A stretch of 64,000 nt of DNA, taken from Sciscionella marina DSM 45152 (GTDB lineage: Bacteria; Actinomycetota; Actinomycetes; Mycobacteriales; Pseudonocardiaceae). The stretch is from the NCBI RefSeq assembly GCF_000379465.1, contig NZ_KB905388.1, forward strand, positions 1 to 64,000. The letters run 5' to 3'. The notes below the pieces were generated by a model, which saw only the letters and a list, made by a program, of their open reading frames with translations, did not search any database and was not told the DNA's origin. Of the stretch, positions 25,855 through 34,454 are shown piece after piece (the first letter of the stretch is position 1; every line of letters starts with the position of its first letter). A program made the position numbers and the translations under genes.

Positions 25855-26979
25855 ATGACCGCCTCCACAGCGCTTCCCTCCAGTCTCATCGCCACGTTGC
25901 CCGGTTACTCGTACACCGAAAGCGAGACCTTCGCGCTCGAGCAGGCGCGAATCCTCGAACAGTACTGGTTCTGCGCGATCCGTTCGGCGGACCTGCCCAA
26001 TCCCGGTTCCTTCCGCAATGTCCAGGTGGGCAGGGAAAGCGTGCTCGTGGTGCGCGGCCGGGACAAGAAGCTGCGCGCCTTCCTCAATGTGTGCCGGCAC
26101 CGGGGCGCGAAGCTGTGCACCGAGGAATCCGGGGAGGTGCGCCGATCCCTGCAATGCCCGTACCACGCCTGGACCTACGGGCTGGACGGGAAACTCGTCG
26201 CCGCACCGAACCTGTCGAGCATGGCCGATATCGACCGCACCGAATTCGGGCTCATCGGCGTGCACCTTCGGGAATGGCTGGGCTATGCCTGGGTGTGCCT
26301 CGCAGAGGAACCGCCGTCGTTCAGCGAGACCGTGATGGGTGCGGTCGCCGAGCGGATGGGCGACGAGAACGCGGTCGAGGAATGGCACATCGAGGATCTC
26401 GCCCTCGGCAAGCGGATCACCTATGACGTGGCCGCGAACTGGAAACTGATCATCGAGAATTTCATGGAGTGCTATCACTGCGCGACGATCCACCCGGAAC
26501 TGACCGAGGTGCTCCCGGAATTCGCCGATGGTTACGCCGCGCAATACTACGTCGGGCACGGCGCGGAATTCGGCGAGGAGGTCGGCGGGTTCACCGTGGA
26601 CGGAAGCGAGGGCTTCGACCGGCTCACCGATGTCGGCGAGGACCACGACCGGCGCTACTACGCGATCACCGTGAACCCGCAGGTCTTCCTGAACCTGGTG
26701 CCCGATCACGTGATCCTGCACCGGATGTTCCCGGTGAGCGTGGACCGCACCATCGTGGAATGCGACTGGCTCTACGACCGCTCGGTCGTCGATTCCGGGA
26801 CCGATCTCAGCGCGTCCTTCGAACTGTTCCACCGGGTCAACCAGCAGGACTTCGACGCCTGCGAACGGTGTCAGCCGACCATGTCCTCGCGCGCCTACGG
26901 CAACGGCGGGGTGCTCGTGCCCAGTGAGCACCACATCGGCGCCTTCCACGAGTGGGTCAACAAACAGCTGGCGGGTTAG
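25855..26979 (+). CDS. Rieske non-heme oxygenase, GbcA-like (betaine demethylase)
   Basis: 374 residues. Rieske domain with CRHRGAKLC and CPYHAW (Cys80, His82, Cys101, His104) and a catalytic domain with NWKLIIENFMECYHCATIHP providing the mononuclear-iron His pair. Sequence and context resemble GbcA, which oxidatively removes one methyl of glycine betaine as formaldehyde to give dimethylglycine; stachydrine demethylase (Stc2) is the closest alternative. ATG 25855 has AAGGA at 9 bases; ATG 25849 is nearer. Last gene of the ferredoxin-reductase-oxygenase operon. Confidence 0.85.
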   Translation: MTASTALPSSLIATLPGYSYTESETFALEQARILEQYWFCAIRSADLPNPGSFRNVQVGRESVLVVRGRDKKLRAFLNVCRHRGAKLCTEESGEVRRSLQCPYHAWTYGLDGKLVAAPNLSSMADIDRTEFGLIGVHLREWLGYAWVCLAEEPPSFSETVMGAVAERMGDENAVEEWHIEDLALGKRITYDVAANWKLIIENFMECYHCATIHPELTEVLPEFADGYAAQYYVGHGAEFGEEVGGFTVDGSEGFDRLTDVGEDHDRRYYAITVNPQVFLNLVPDHVILHRMFPVSVDRTIVECDWLYDRSVVDSGTDLSASFELFHRVNQQDFDACERCQPTMSSRAYGNGGVLVPSEHHIGAFHEWVNKQLAG

Positions 26980-27003
26980 GGCGCGTCGGACACACCCGCG
27001 GGC

Positions 27004-28026
27004 TCAGGCCTCGAGCACCGAGCGCATTCCGGCCCGGAAGCGCTCGGTGCCCTCGGCGTCGGCGAACCGTCCGATGTCGTAACAGACGACGTGCTCGCAT
27101 CCGGCTCGTTCGTAGGCGTGCAACTGTTCGCGCACCTGCTCCGGCGAGCCGTGCAGCACGGCATCGGCGACCACCGCGTCCGGAATGGATTCGAGCAGTT
27201 CCGTGGCCCGCTCCGCGGGAACATCGTCCGGGTTGTAACCCTGTTCGAGCGGGAATTCGGCGCCGTGCCTGGCGAAACCATCCGGACCCCGGTACAGGGC
27301 GACCGCGCGCACGCTCGGATGCCGCAGCAGGGCCCGGCTTTCCGCGCCACTCGGGGCGAGCGCGGTCCACACGAACAGTTCCGGGCGGATCGCTCCCGGA
27401 TCGCGCCCGATCGCCTCGGCATGCGCGCGCACCGTGGCGAGCCGTTCGGCGTAGTGCTCGGCGGGCAGACTGGTGGGCAGCCACCCATCGGCGTGCCGCG
27501 CGGTCAGTTCCAGCATCCTGGGACCGTGCGCGGCGATGTGCAGACCGAACCCGGCGGTCTCGGTGATCGCGAGCCGCCCATCGGTGCGCAGCGTGCTCAA
27601 CGTGTCCAGCATCGGGCGCATATAGCCGAGCCGCCCGGTCCGCGAGGTGCCCGAGTGCAGTTCGAACGGGCGCAGCTGGCCGGGATCGCCGACCCCGATA
27701 CCGAGCGCGAACTCGCGCCTGCCCAGCCAGCTCACCGTGCTCGCAGCGTGCGCGAGCGCCACCCCGGTGCGGCGCAGCGGATCGGTGACCGCGACACCGA
27801 GCCGGATCCGTTCGGCTGCCGTGGCCCCTGCCGCGAGCACCGCGAACGGGTCCAGCAGGCGATGCGGATCGGCGAGCGCTCCCGGTTCGGTTCCGCGCGG
27901 GTACCAGCCGCGCAGGTGATCGATGGACCAGGCGGCCTCGATTCCCGGTTGCCGGTCCGCCCATCGGATGTCCTCGAGCGGATCGACATCGGGGTGCACC
28001 GAGACGGGTGCGCCGAAAGTGAGCAT
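27004..28026 (-). CDS. LLM class F420/flavin-dependent oxidoreductase
   Basis: 340-residue luciferase-like TIM barrel. Segments AAWSIDHLRGWYP, IRLGVAVTDPLRR, GRREFALGIGVGDPGQL and GFGLHIAAHGPRMLELTARHADGWLP match the LLM/F420 family. Starts 5 bases after the stop of the amino-acid permease gene on the same strand, with GAGG before ATG 28026, so the two are probably co-transcribed. Substrate unknown; actinobacterial members usually use F420H2. Confidence 0.85.
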   Translation of the reverse strand: MLTFGAPVSVHPDVDPLEDIRWADRQPGIEAAWSIDHLRGWYPRGTEPGALADPHRLLDPFAVLAAGATAAERIRLGVAVTDPLRRTGVALAHAASTVSWLGRREFALGIGVGDPGQLRPFELHSGTSRTGRLGYMRPMLDTLSTLRTDGRLAITETAGFGLHIAAHGPRMLELTARHADGWLPTSLPAEHYAERLATVRAHAEAIGRDPGAIRPELFVWTALAPSGAESRALLRHPSVRAVALYRGPDGFARHGAEFPLEQGYNPDDVPAERATELLESIPDAVVADAVLHGSPEQVREQLHAYERAGCEHVVCYDIGRFADAEGTERFRAGMRSVLEA

Positions 28027-28031
28027 GCTCC

Positions 28032-29480
28032 TCAACCGACCTCCTCGCGTATCGGGGCGGGCATTCCGGCCTTCTCCAGGCTCGAATGCTTGGCGCCGTA
28101 GGTGAAATAGTAGATCAGCGCCGCGCCCACCCACAGGGCGAACAGCAGGTAGGTCTCGGCAGGCAGGCCGATGATCAGGTACACGCAGGCGGCGATGGAC
28201 AGCAGCGGAGTCACCGGATAACCGGGCACCCGGAACGGCGGGGGCTCCGGGTCGCGGCGGCGCAGCTGGATCACGCCGATCGAGACCACGATGAACGCGA
28301 CCAGGGTGCCCATACTGGTGAGATTGGCCAGAGTGGACAGTGGAACGAATCCGGCGAGCAGGGCGACGAACACGCACACGATCCAGGTGTTCGCCACCGG
28401 GGCGCGGGTTTTCCGGCTCACCGAACGGAATCGCGCGGGAAGCATGCCGTCCCGGCCCATCGAGTAGAGCACCCGGGTCTGGCCGTAGATGGTGATCAGA
28501 GTGACCCCGAAGATGGAGATCACCCCGCCGATCGCGATCACCAGCGAGGGCCAGCCCGCTCCGGTGACCGCGTGCATGATCCCGGCGAGGTCCCCATTCG
28601 TGCCCGCGAACTCGCCCCAGGGCAGGGCTCCGACCCCGGCCAGCGCAACGAGCGCGTACACCACGGTGACCACGATGACCGAGAACACGATCGCCAGCGG
28701 AACCGTGCGCTTGGGATTGCGCACCTCCTCTCCCCCGGTGGCCACCAGGTCGATGCCGATATAGGAGAAGAAGATCATCGAACCGGCCGAACCGATCCCG
28801 GCCATCCCGAGCGGGGCGAACGGCGCCAGATTGTGCGAGCTGAACGCGGTGAAGGCCACGCACACGAACAGCGCGAGCACCGCGAGCTTGAGCACCACGG
28901 TGATCGCGTTCATGGTCGCCGACTCGCGGACCCCGCGCACCAGCAGCAGGCAGCAGCCGAACACGAGCACCACCGAGGGCAGGTTCACCACGCCGCCCTG
29001 GGCCGGTGCCATGCTCAGCTCCGCGGGAAGCGCGGTGCCGAAAGCCTCGGTGAGGAACTGGTTGAGGTATTGGCCCCAGCCGACGGCCACCGCGCCCGAG
29101 CAGATCCCGTACTCCAGCAGCAGGCAGGCGCCGATGATGTAGGCGACGAACTCTCCCATGGTCGCGTACGCGTAGGTGTAGGAGGCACCGGAAACGGGAA
29201 TGCGGGAGGCCATCTCCGCATAGCACAACGCGGTGAGCGCCGCGGTGATCCCGGCGATCAGGAACGAGAGGATCACCGCGGGCCCGGCCTTCGGCACCGC
29301 CTCGGTGAGCACCACGAAGATCCCGGTCCCGATCGTCGAGCCGACCCCGACCATGGTGAGTTTGCCGAGCCCGACCGAGCGGTCCAGGGCACCCGAATCG
29401 TCCTCCGAACCGGACTCCGCCAGCAGGTTCTCGATCGATTTTCGCCGGGTCATCCGCTGCCAGGTCAGGCTGGACGGCAT
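28032..29480 (-). CDS. APC-family amino-acid permease (CAT type)
   Basis: 482-residue integral membrane transporter with about 12-14 helices. The helix-1 motif GVGSTIGTGIFVV, helix-3 ASRIPVSGASYTYAYA and the cytosolic N-terminus QRMTRRKSIENLLAES are typical of cationic-amino-acid-transporter-like permeases. ATG 29480 follows GGAGGAAGGGG. Upstream of and probably operonic with the LLM gene. Lies beside the betaine genes, but it is not a BCCT or OpuA-type betaine carrier. Confidence 0.88.
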   Translation of the reverse strand: MPSSLTWQRMTRRKSIENLLAESGSEDDSGALDRSVGLGKLTMVGVGSTIGTGIFVVLTEAVPKAGPAVILSFLIAGITAALTALCYAEMASRIPVSGASYTYAYATMGEFVAYIIGACLLLEYGICSGAVAVGWGQYLNQFLTEAFGTALPAELSMAPAQGGVVNLPSVVLVFGCCLLLVRGVRESATMNAITVVLKLAVLALFVCVAFTAFSSHNLAPFAPLGMAGIGSAGSMIFFSYIGIDLVATGGEEVRNPKRTVPLAIVFSVIVVTVVYALVALAGVGALPWGEFAGTNGDLAGIMHAVTGAGWPSLVIAIGGVISIFGVTLITIYGQTRVLYSMGRDGMLPARFRSVSRKTRAPVANTWIVCVFVALLAGFVPLSTLANLTSMGTLVAFIVVSIGVIQLRRRDPEPPPFRVPGYPVTPLLSIAACVYLIIGLPAETYLLFALWVGAALIYYFTYGAKHSSLEKAGMPAPIREEVG

Positions 29481-29638
29481 CCGCGTTGCCCCTTCCTCCG
29501 TGTCGACAGCAGGCCGGGCTGGCGGAACCACCCTCTGGCGCAGACCTCGTCGTCCGAAACAGAACTTGTCGGAGAGAAGAGTATTGACGCAAAAAACTTC
29601 GGTCAAGACCGGCTAGGCGCTCAATTTTTTCGCGAACT

Positions 29639-30421
29639 TCACACCGCGGTACGACTCGGGAAGTCGAAATGCCAACCCTCGGCGAGCAGCTTCGGGATGA
29701 GCTGGCGCAGCGCGGCGATGGTCTGCGCGCGGTTTCCGCCACCGTCGTGCATCAGGATCACCCCGCCCGGTTTGAGCTCGCGGCGCACCTTGGCCAGGAT
29801 CACGGAAACCCCGGGACGCTTCCAGTCGGCGGTGTCCACGGTCCACGCCAGCGAACGCAGGTCGTGCCCCGCGGCGACCCGGCGAATGGTCTGATTCCAC
29901 TTCCCGCCCGGTGCGCGGTAGTAGAACACGTGCGTGTTCGGGCCCGCGGCGCGCGAGATGGCATCCGCCCCGCCGACGATCTCGTGATCGATCGCGGTGA
30001 GCTTCTTGCCCGGCAGGCGCTCATCGTGATCGAGGGTGTGATCGCAGAGCCGCATCCCGGCCGCGGCCACCTCGCCGACCACCGCGGGCTGGCCGGCCGC
30101 CTGCTTGCCGATCATGCAGAAGGTGGCCTTGACGTGGTATTTCTTCAGCACCTCGAGCACCTCGTGGGTGTAGTTGCCATTCGGCCCGTCGTCGAAGGTC
30201 AGCGCGGCCCATTTGCCGCCCTTGTGTTCGGTGCTCGTGGAACTGCTCAACAGGGTCTTGGGTGGCGGGATCACCGGTTCGCTCATCGAGGGGACGGGGC
30301 GCCCCTGCGGATCGGGGCCGGGGCTCGAACCACTACACCCGGCGGCGAGCACTCCGCACAGCACCGCGACCGCGATCGCCGCACCCGCTCTCGGCCGTCT
30401 ACAGCCCACGCGATCGAGCAT
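29639..30421 (-). CDS. polysaccharide deacetylase lipoprotein (NodB homology)
   Basis: 260 residues. Signal peptide with lipobox LAAGC (Cys29), a Pro/Ser linker, then a NodB domain: TFDDGP (75-80, catalytic Asp and metal Asp), a HTLDH-type metal motif (DHTLDHDE), RAPGGKWN and a late VILMHDGGG with the catalytic His. A surface enzyme that removes N-acetyl groups from peptidoglycan or another wall glycan. All catalytic residues are present. Confidence 0.9.
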   Translation of the reverse strand: MLDRVGCRRPRAGAAIAVAVLCGVLAAGCSGSSPGPDPQGRPVPSMSEPVIPPPKTLLSSSTSTEHKGGKWAALTFDDGPNGNYTHEVLEVLKKYHVKATFCMIGKQAAGQPAVVGEVAAAGMRLCDHTLDHDERLPGKKLTAIDHEIVGGADAISRAAGPNTHVFYYRAPGGKWNQTIRRVAAGHDLRSLAWTVDTADWKRPGVSVILAKVRRELKPGGVILMHDGGGNRAQTIAALRQLIPKLLAEGWHFDFPSRTAV

Positions 30422-30793
30422 CAGAATTCCCCTCCCAAGGATTCACGACTCCCGCACACAGCCTATCGATGCAGGTAGCGGCGCCCGAATTCGCACGCAT
30501 TGACTCGATTGGGACTTTGAGTGCGCCTGGAGGCTCTGGTCCGTCGCGAGCGGGAGTCAGCGTGACGGTGCCCCCGCGGGGCGCTCGCACCCGAGATCGG
30601 CAAGGCGGACGACGACAGCGCGGCGGCGTTGCAACGTCGAAAGCCCAGCGGGAGGAGGACGACACCGCGAGGCGCCGCGCCGGCATGCGAAGGCAGTTCG
30701 CCGACGTCGCGGCGCAGCAGGGCACGGAGCCCCGGGCTAGACCCTACTCAAGAGTAGGTGTGTGCGTTAGCCTGGTTCGCGGAGGTGGTCAGC
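30422..30793. other. intergenic region upstream of BVMO gene
   Basis: This 372-base stretch between divergent genes contains no convincing coding frame. The only clear element is the palindrome at 30743-30758 close to the BVMO start. Confidence 0.5.
30743..30758. promoter_or_regulatory. TetR-like operator before BVMO gene
   Basis: CCTACTC-AA-GAGTAGG is a perfect 16-bp palindrome ending 35 bases before the BVMO start codon. Sites of this form are typical of actinobacterial TetR regulators; the cognate regulator is not adjacent. Confidence 0.55.
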
Positions 30794-32290
30794 GTGGACC
30801 ACGAGGTCATCATCGTCGGCGCCGGATTCTCCGGGATCGGAATGGGTATGCGGCTGGCCGCGGCGGGGATCGAGGACTTCCTGATCCTCGAATCGGGTAC
30901 CGAGATCGGCGGGACCTGGCGGGACAACACCTATCCCGGGGTCGCCGTGGACACCCCGCTGGTCTACTCCTATCCCTGGCCCTGGGCCCCGGCCCCGAAG
31001 TTCAGCCGCGCCTTTCCCCCTGGGCACGAGATCAGGGCCTATGCCGAGCGGTGCGTCGCCGAGTGCGGGCTCGAACCGCACATCCGGTTCGGGGCGCAGG
31101 TCACCGCGGCGCGGTTCGAACCGGACCGGGACACTTGGCTGGTCGAACTGGCCGATGGGGACGGTGACTCGACAAGATACCTGCGCACCCGGTTCCTGAT
31201 CCCGGCGACCGGAGTACTGGCCCGCCCCAGACCGCCGGAGATCCCCGGACTCGAGGACTATGCGGGCACCCTGGTGCACAGCGCGGACTGGGATCCGGAA
31301 GTGGAGCTCGCGGACAAGGCTGTCGCGGTGATCGGCACCGGTGCCTCCGCGCTGCAACTGATCCCGAAGGTGGCGCGGCGGGCCCGTTCGCTCGCCGTCT
31401 ATCAGCGCACGCCGATCTGGGTGTTCCCCAAGCTCGATCCGCGATTCCCGCGCCCGCTGCGCACCCTGTTCGACCGGGTCCCCGCGGCCCAGCGCGCGGT
31501 GCGCACCGGGGCACTGCTCGCCGTGGAAGCGGTGTTCACCGTCGCCGCGCTGCAGTACACCCGGCTGCCGTTCGTCGCGCACATCGCGGAACGAATCTGC
31601 ACAATGCATCTGCGCGCTCAGGTGCCGGATCCCGAACTGCGCCGCAAACTCACCCCGGATTACGGATTCGGGTGCAAGCGACCGTCCATGTCGAACAGCT
31701 ACCTGCGCGCCTTCACCAAGAATCACGTCGAACTGGTCACCGATCCGATCGGGAAAATCACCGCGGACGGGGTACTGGGGTCGGACGGCCGCGAACGCCG
31801 GGCCGAAGTGCTGATTCTGGCCACCGGATTCCTCACCACCGAACGCGGTAACATCCCGAGTTTTCCGGTCTACGGCAGCGAAGGACGCGAACTCGCCGAT
31901 TTCTGGGCCGAGCACCGATACCAGGCCTACGAGGGCGCCTCGCTGCCGGTGGCACCGAATCTGTGGCTGATGTTCGGCCCGTACGCGTTCACCGGCGCCT
32001 CGTATTTCGGGCTGATCGAGGCGGTCACCAACCACATCCTGCGCTGTATCGAATACGCCAGGGGAACCGGCTCGACCAGGGTGACCGTGCGCGCGGAGGC
32101 CAACGATCGCTATTTCGCCACGATGCGGCGGCGATTGCGGTACAGCGTGTTCCACAACAACTGCGCCGGGGCGAACAGCTACTACTTCGACGCGCGCGGG
32201 GACGCACCGTTTCTGCGCCCGACAACCACCTACGAGTCGATCTGGCGCAGCAAGCATTTCAGCCTCGCCGATTACGAATTCAGCCCGTAA
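30794..32290 (+). CDS. flavin monooxygenase, Baeyer-Villiger type
   Basis: 498-residue FAD/NADPH enzyme. FAD-binding GAGFSG (9-14), the BVMO fingerprint YAGTLVHSADWDP (F/Y-x-G-x3-H-x3-W-D/P), NADPH-binding VIGTGASALQ and the late motif LILATGFLTTE. It inserts oxygen into ketones or oxidises heteroatoms. GTG 30794 is 9 bases past GGAGG. A palindromic operator just upstream suggests inducible expression. Substrate unknown. Confidence 0.9.
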   Translation: MDHEVIIVGAGFSGIGMGMRLAAAGIEDFLILESGTEIGGTWRDNTYPGVAVDTPLVYSYPWPWAPAPKFSRAFPPGHEIRAYAERCVAECGLEPHIRFGAQVTAARFEPDRDTWLVELADGDGDSTRYLRTRFLIPATGVLARPRPPEIPGLEDYAGTLVHSADWDPEVELADKAVAVIGTGASALQLIPKVARRARSLAVYQRTPIWVFPKLDPRFPRPLRTLFDRVPAAQRAVRTGALLAVEAVFTVAALQYTRLPFVAHIAERICTMHLRAQVPDPELRRKLTPDYGFGCKRPSMSNSYLRAFTKNHVELVTDPIGKITADGVLGSDGRERRAEVLILATGFLTTERGNIPSFPVYGSEGRELADFWAEHRYQAYEGASLPVAPNLWLMFGPYAFTGASYFGLIEAVTNHILRCIEYARGTGSTRVTVRAEANDRYFATMRRRLRYSVFHNNCAGANSYYFDARGDAPFLRPTTTYESIWRSKHFSLADYEFSP

Positions 32291-32368
32291 GTTTGGCGTG
32301 GCCTGCTGCAAAATCTCGCTTCGCACAGCATGATGGAGGCAGGGCGCACCAAATTACGGAGAAGAGGA

Positions 32369-33322
32369 ATGCTCGTCAAGGTCGGACCCACCCATGTCCG
32401 GCGTGCGGAGGATTCGTCGGGGGCACTACGGCGGATCGCGGAGCTGTTCGCCAGCTCGCTGGACACGCCGGGACTGCTGCTCGTCGGTGCCCGGGTGCCG
32501 CATCAGCTGCACGGCCACCGCACGATCGGCGCGCTCGCGATCACCCCGCACGGGATCACCGCGATCGAGGTCGCCGACCTGCTGCAGCGCCAGCGCGGCA
32601 CCCTGCGCTGCCCGCCCTCGGCGAGCTGGACCGTCGACGGCCAGCCGGCGCTGATCCGCACCCGGCAGGCCAATCCGGCCAGCGAGCTGGACACGAACAT
32701 CTACGCGCTCGGCGAGGCGCTCGAGGACTACGGCGTGGACGTCGGGCGGATCGGCGGTCTGGTCATCGTCGTCCCCGCCGAGGAACACGACCTGCACATC
32801 GCCGGGCACGGCCGGCTGCGCCGGGGGATGAACGTGGTACTCGCCCAGGACCTCGGCAATGCCCGCGACCTGCGCAGACACCTGCACCACCAGGGCAAGC
32901 GCAAGGACAACTGGTCCGCGGACGGGGCACTCGCCGTCTGCGAGGCACTCGGCGCCGCCGAGCAGGCCCCGAGCCGCGAGGAACTCATCGCTGAGGGCTT
33001 CGCCGCGCAGCCGACCGGAAAGACTCCGTCCCGGGCCACTTCGACACTGCGCGCCCCGGCGCTGCGCACCCCGAAGCCCGCCGTGCTGACCAGCCCCGAA
33101 CCACCACTGGCCGAGGCGGGTGAGGATCCGCCGACCCCGCCGCACGGTATCGCGGCGATCGTGCAGGAGGAAGAACCCGAGTTCGAGGCGTTCCCGCAGC
33201 GCAGGCGCACCATCAGCACCAAGCGATACCGCGGTTTCATCCCCGCGGTGATCGCCCTGTTCATCGCCGTGCTGCTCGGCCTGATGCTGGTGGAGTGGCT
33301 ACGTCAGGTGTTCCACCCCTAG
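32369..33322 (+). CDS. NERD-like, tail-anchored hypothetical protein
   Basis: 317 residues. The N-terminal half has a pattern resembling the nuclease-related NERD domain (IGALAITPHGITAIEVADLL, then SELDTNIYALGEALED), with no clear catalytic set. A low-complexity Pro/Ala-rich middle follows, then one membrane helix at about 290-310 (FIPAVIALFIAVLLGLMLV), so it is anchored by its C-terminus with the bulk in the cytoplasm. GAGAAGAGGA precedes ATG 32369. Function unknown; the NERD assignment is tentative. Confidence 0.6.
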   Translation: MLVKVGPTHVRRAEDSSGALRRIAELFASSLDTPGLLLVGARVPHQLHGHRTIGALAITPHGITAIEVADLLQRQRGTLRCPPSASWTVDGQPALIRTRQANPASELDTNIYALGEALEDYGVDVGRIGGLVIVVPAEEHDLHIAGHGRLRRGMNVVLAQDLGNARDLRRHLHHQGKRKDNWSADGALAVCEALGAAEQAPSREELIAEGFAAQPTGKTPSRATSTLRAPALRTPKPAVLTSPEPPLAEAGEDPPTPPHGIAAIVQEEEPEFEAFPQRRRTISTKRYRGFIPAVIALFIAVLLGLMLVEWLRQVFHP

Positions 33323-33359
33323 GGGCGCCCGCGCCGCTAGGCAAACCCCGGCGGCACCG

Positions 33360-33998
33360 CTAAGAAGTCGCGCCGATCTCCACGGCAAGGGCCTCCGCCG
33401 CGAGACGCAGATGGCCCTTCGCCCGCTGCCATCGCTGCTGCAGGCGTCGCTCGTCCGCGTCGATGAACTCGGCAACGAGCAGTCCGCGAATGGTGTCCAT
33501 GGCGGTGTAGACCCAGTGCCGGAAGCTGGTGTGTTCGGCGAAGGAGGGGAAGATCGCGCTGCCGCGTTCCACGATGCTCGCGGTGACCGCGGGTTCGATC
33601 TGGTTGAGCTGCGCCCGCAGTTCCGGATCGGTGCGCGCGGCGGTCCACAGTTCCATGGTCGCGGCGAACACCGGTCCCTGGTGCACCGACCACAGTAAGT
33701 CGAGCCCGGCGTCGATCTTGTCCGGGGCCCGCCGTAACCGTTCGATCTGTTCGGCGTCGAGCACGGAACGGCGCTCCGCGAGGTGCCGCACGGCCGCGAT
33801 GACCAGTTCGGCCTTGGTGTGGAAGTGGTGGACCTGGGCGCCCCTGGTCACCCCGGCGCGGTCGGCGACCCGGGTGGTCGTGGTCCCCGAATAGCCGTGC
33901 TCGATGAGGCAGTCCACGGTCGCGTCGAGCAGTTTGCGCCGCATGGACGCGCTGCGTTCCTCCTGGGAACGGCGCTGCTTTCGCGGTTGCTCGGACAC
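33360..33998 (-). CDS. TetR family transcriptional regulator
   Basis: 212 residues with a TetR helix-turn-helix (ATVDCLIEHGYSGTTTTRVA, DRAGVTRGAQVHHFHTKAEL) near residues 20-66 and a TetR_C-type helical domain. Start GTG 33998 is preferred over the distant ATG 34052. The divergent gap to the broken nitroreductase gene contains the palindrome at 34021-34034, its likely operator. Confidence 0.88.
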   Translation of the reverse strand: MSEQPRKQRRSQEERSASMRRKLLDATVDCLIEHGYSGTTTTRVADRAGVTRGAQVHHFHTKAELVIAAVRHLAERRSVLDAEQIERLRRAPDKIDAGLDLLWSVHQGPVFAATMELWTAARTDPELRAQLNQIEPAVTASIVERGSAIFPSFAEHTSFRHWVYTAMDTIRGLLVAEFIDADERRLQQRWQRAKGHLRLAAEALAVEIGATS

Positions 33999-34020
33999 GG
34001 CCGGAGAATAACACTCACAT

Positions 34021-34034
34021 ACAGGCGTGCCTGT
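34021..34034. promoter_or_regulatory. TetR operator palindrome
   Basis: Perfect 14-bp palindrome ACAGGCGTGCCTGT, 23 bases before the TetR start and 32 before the nitroreductase pseudogene, in the position expected for autoregulation plus control of the divergent gene. Confidence 0.65.
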
Positions 34035-34065
34035 CTTTTGAGCGCGCCGCACGCATCGGGTAGAG

Positions 34066-34454
34066 ATGGGCTATGCCACGACGGGGAGAGAGGAGCCCAG
34101 CCCCTTCGAGCCGGCCCGCGAACAGGCCGAGGAATTCGAGAAGTCCGGTGGCCAGGAGGCCACGACCATGCACGACCTGCCGATCATCGTGCTCACCAGC
34201 AAGGGAGCCAAGACCGGCAAGCTGCGCAAGACCCCGCTGATGCGGGTGGAGCACGAGGGCAGCCACGCGGCGGTGGCCTCGCTCGGCGGTGCCCCGAAGC
34301 ACCCGGTCTGGTACCACAACCTGAAGAAGGAACCGCACGGCGAGGAGCGGGACATCTGGTGGCGGCGTGCCGTCGAAGCCTTCCCGCCGTACGCCGGATA
34401 CCAGTCCAAACGGGCCGGGTGATCCCGGTTTTCGTGCTCGATCCGGTCAGCTGA
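34066..34454 (+). pseudogene. broken Ddn-type deazaflavin nitroreductase gene
   Basis: The N-terminal part ([35 protein letters not shown]) is that of F420-dependent Ddn-like oxidoreductases. After YHNL the usual 20-odd residues before the [16 protein letters not shown] block are missing in frame, and near 34405 the frame shifts: the original frame stops at 34422, while the expected C-terminus [13 protein letters not shown] continues in another frame to 34454. Two lesions argue for loss of function, although the open frame of 118 residues could still be made. The tail overlaps the convergent MDR gene by 8 bases. Confidence 0.7.

Noticed and set aside
27004-29742. 912-residue minus-strand open frame spanning the LLM oxidoreductase and the permease
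   Set aside because: Only its C-terminal 340 residues are the LLM enzyme. The rest is the out-of-frame shadow of the permease gene, which has its own start, ribosome site and membrane helices.
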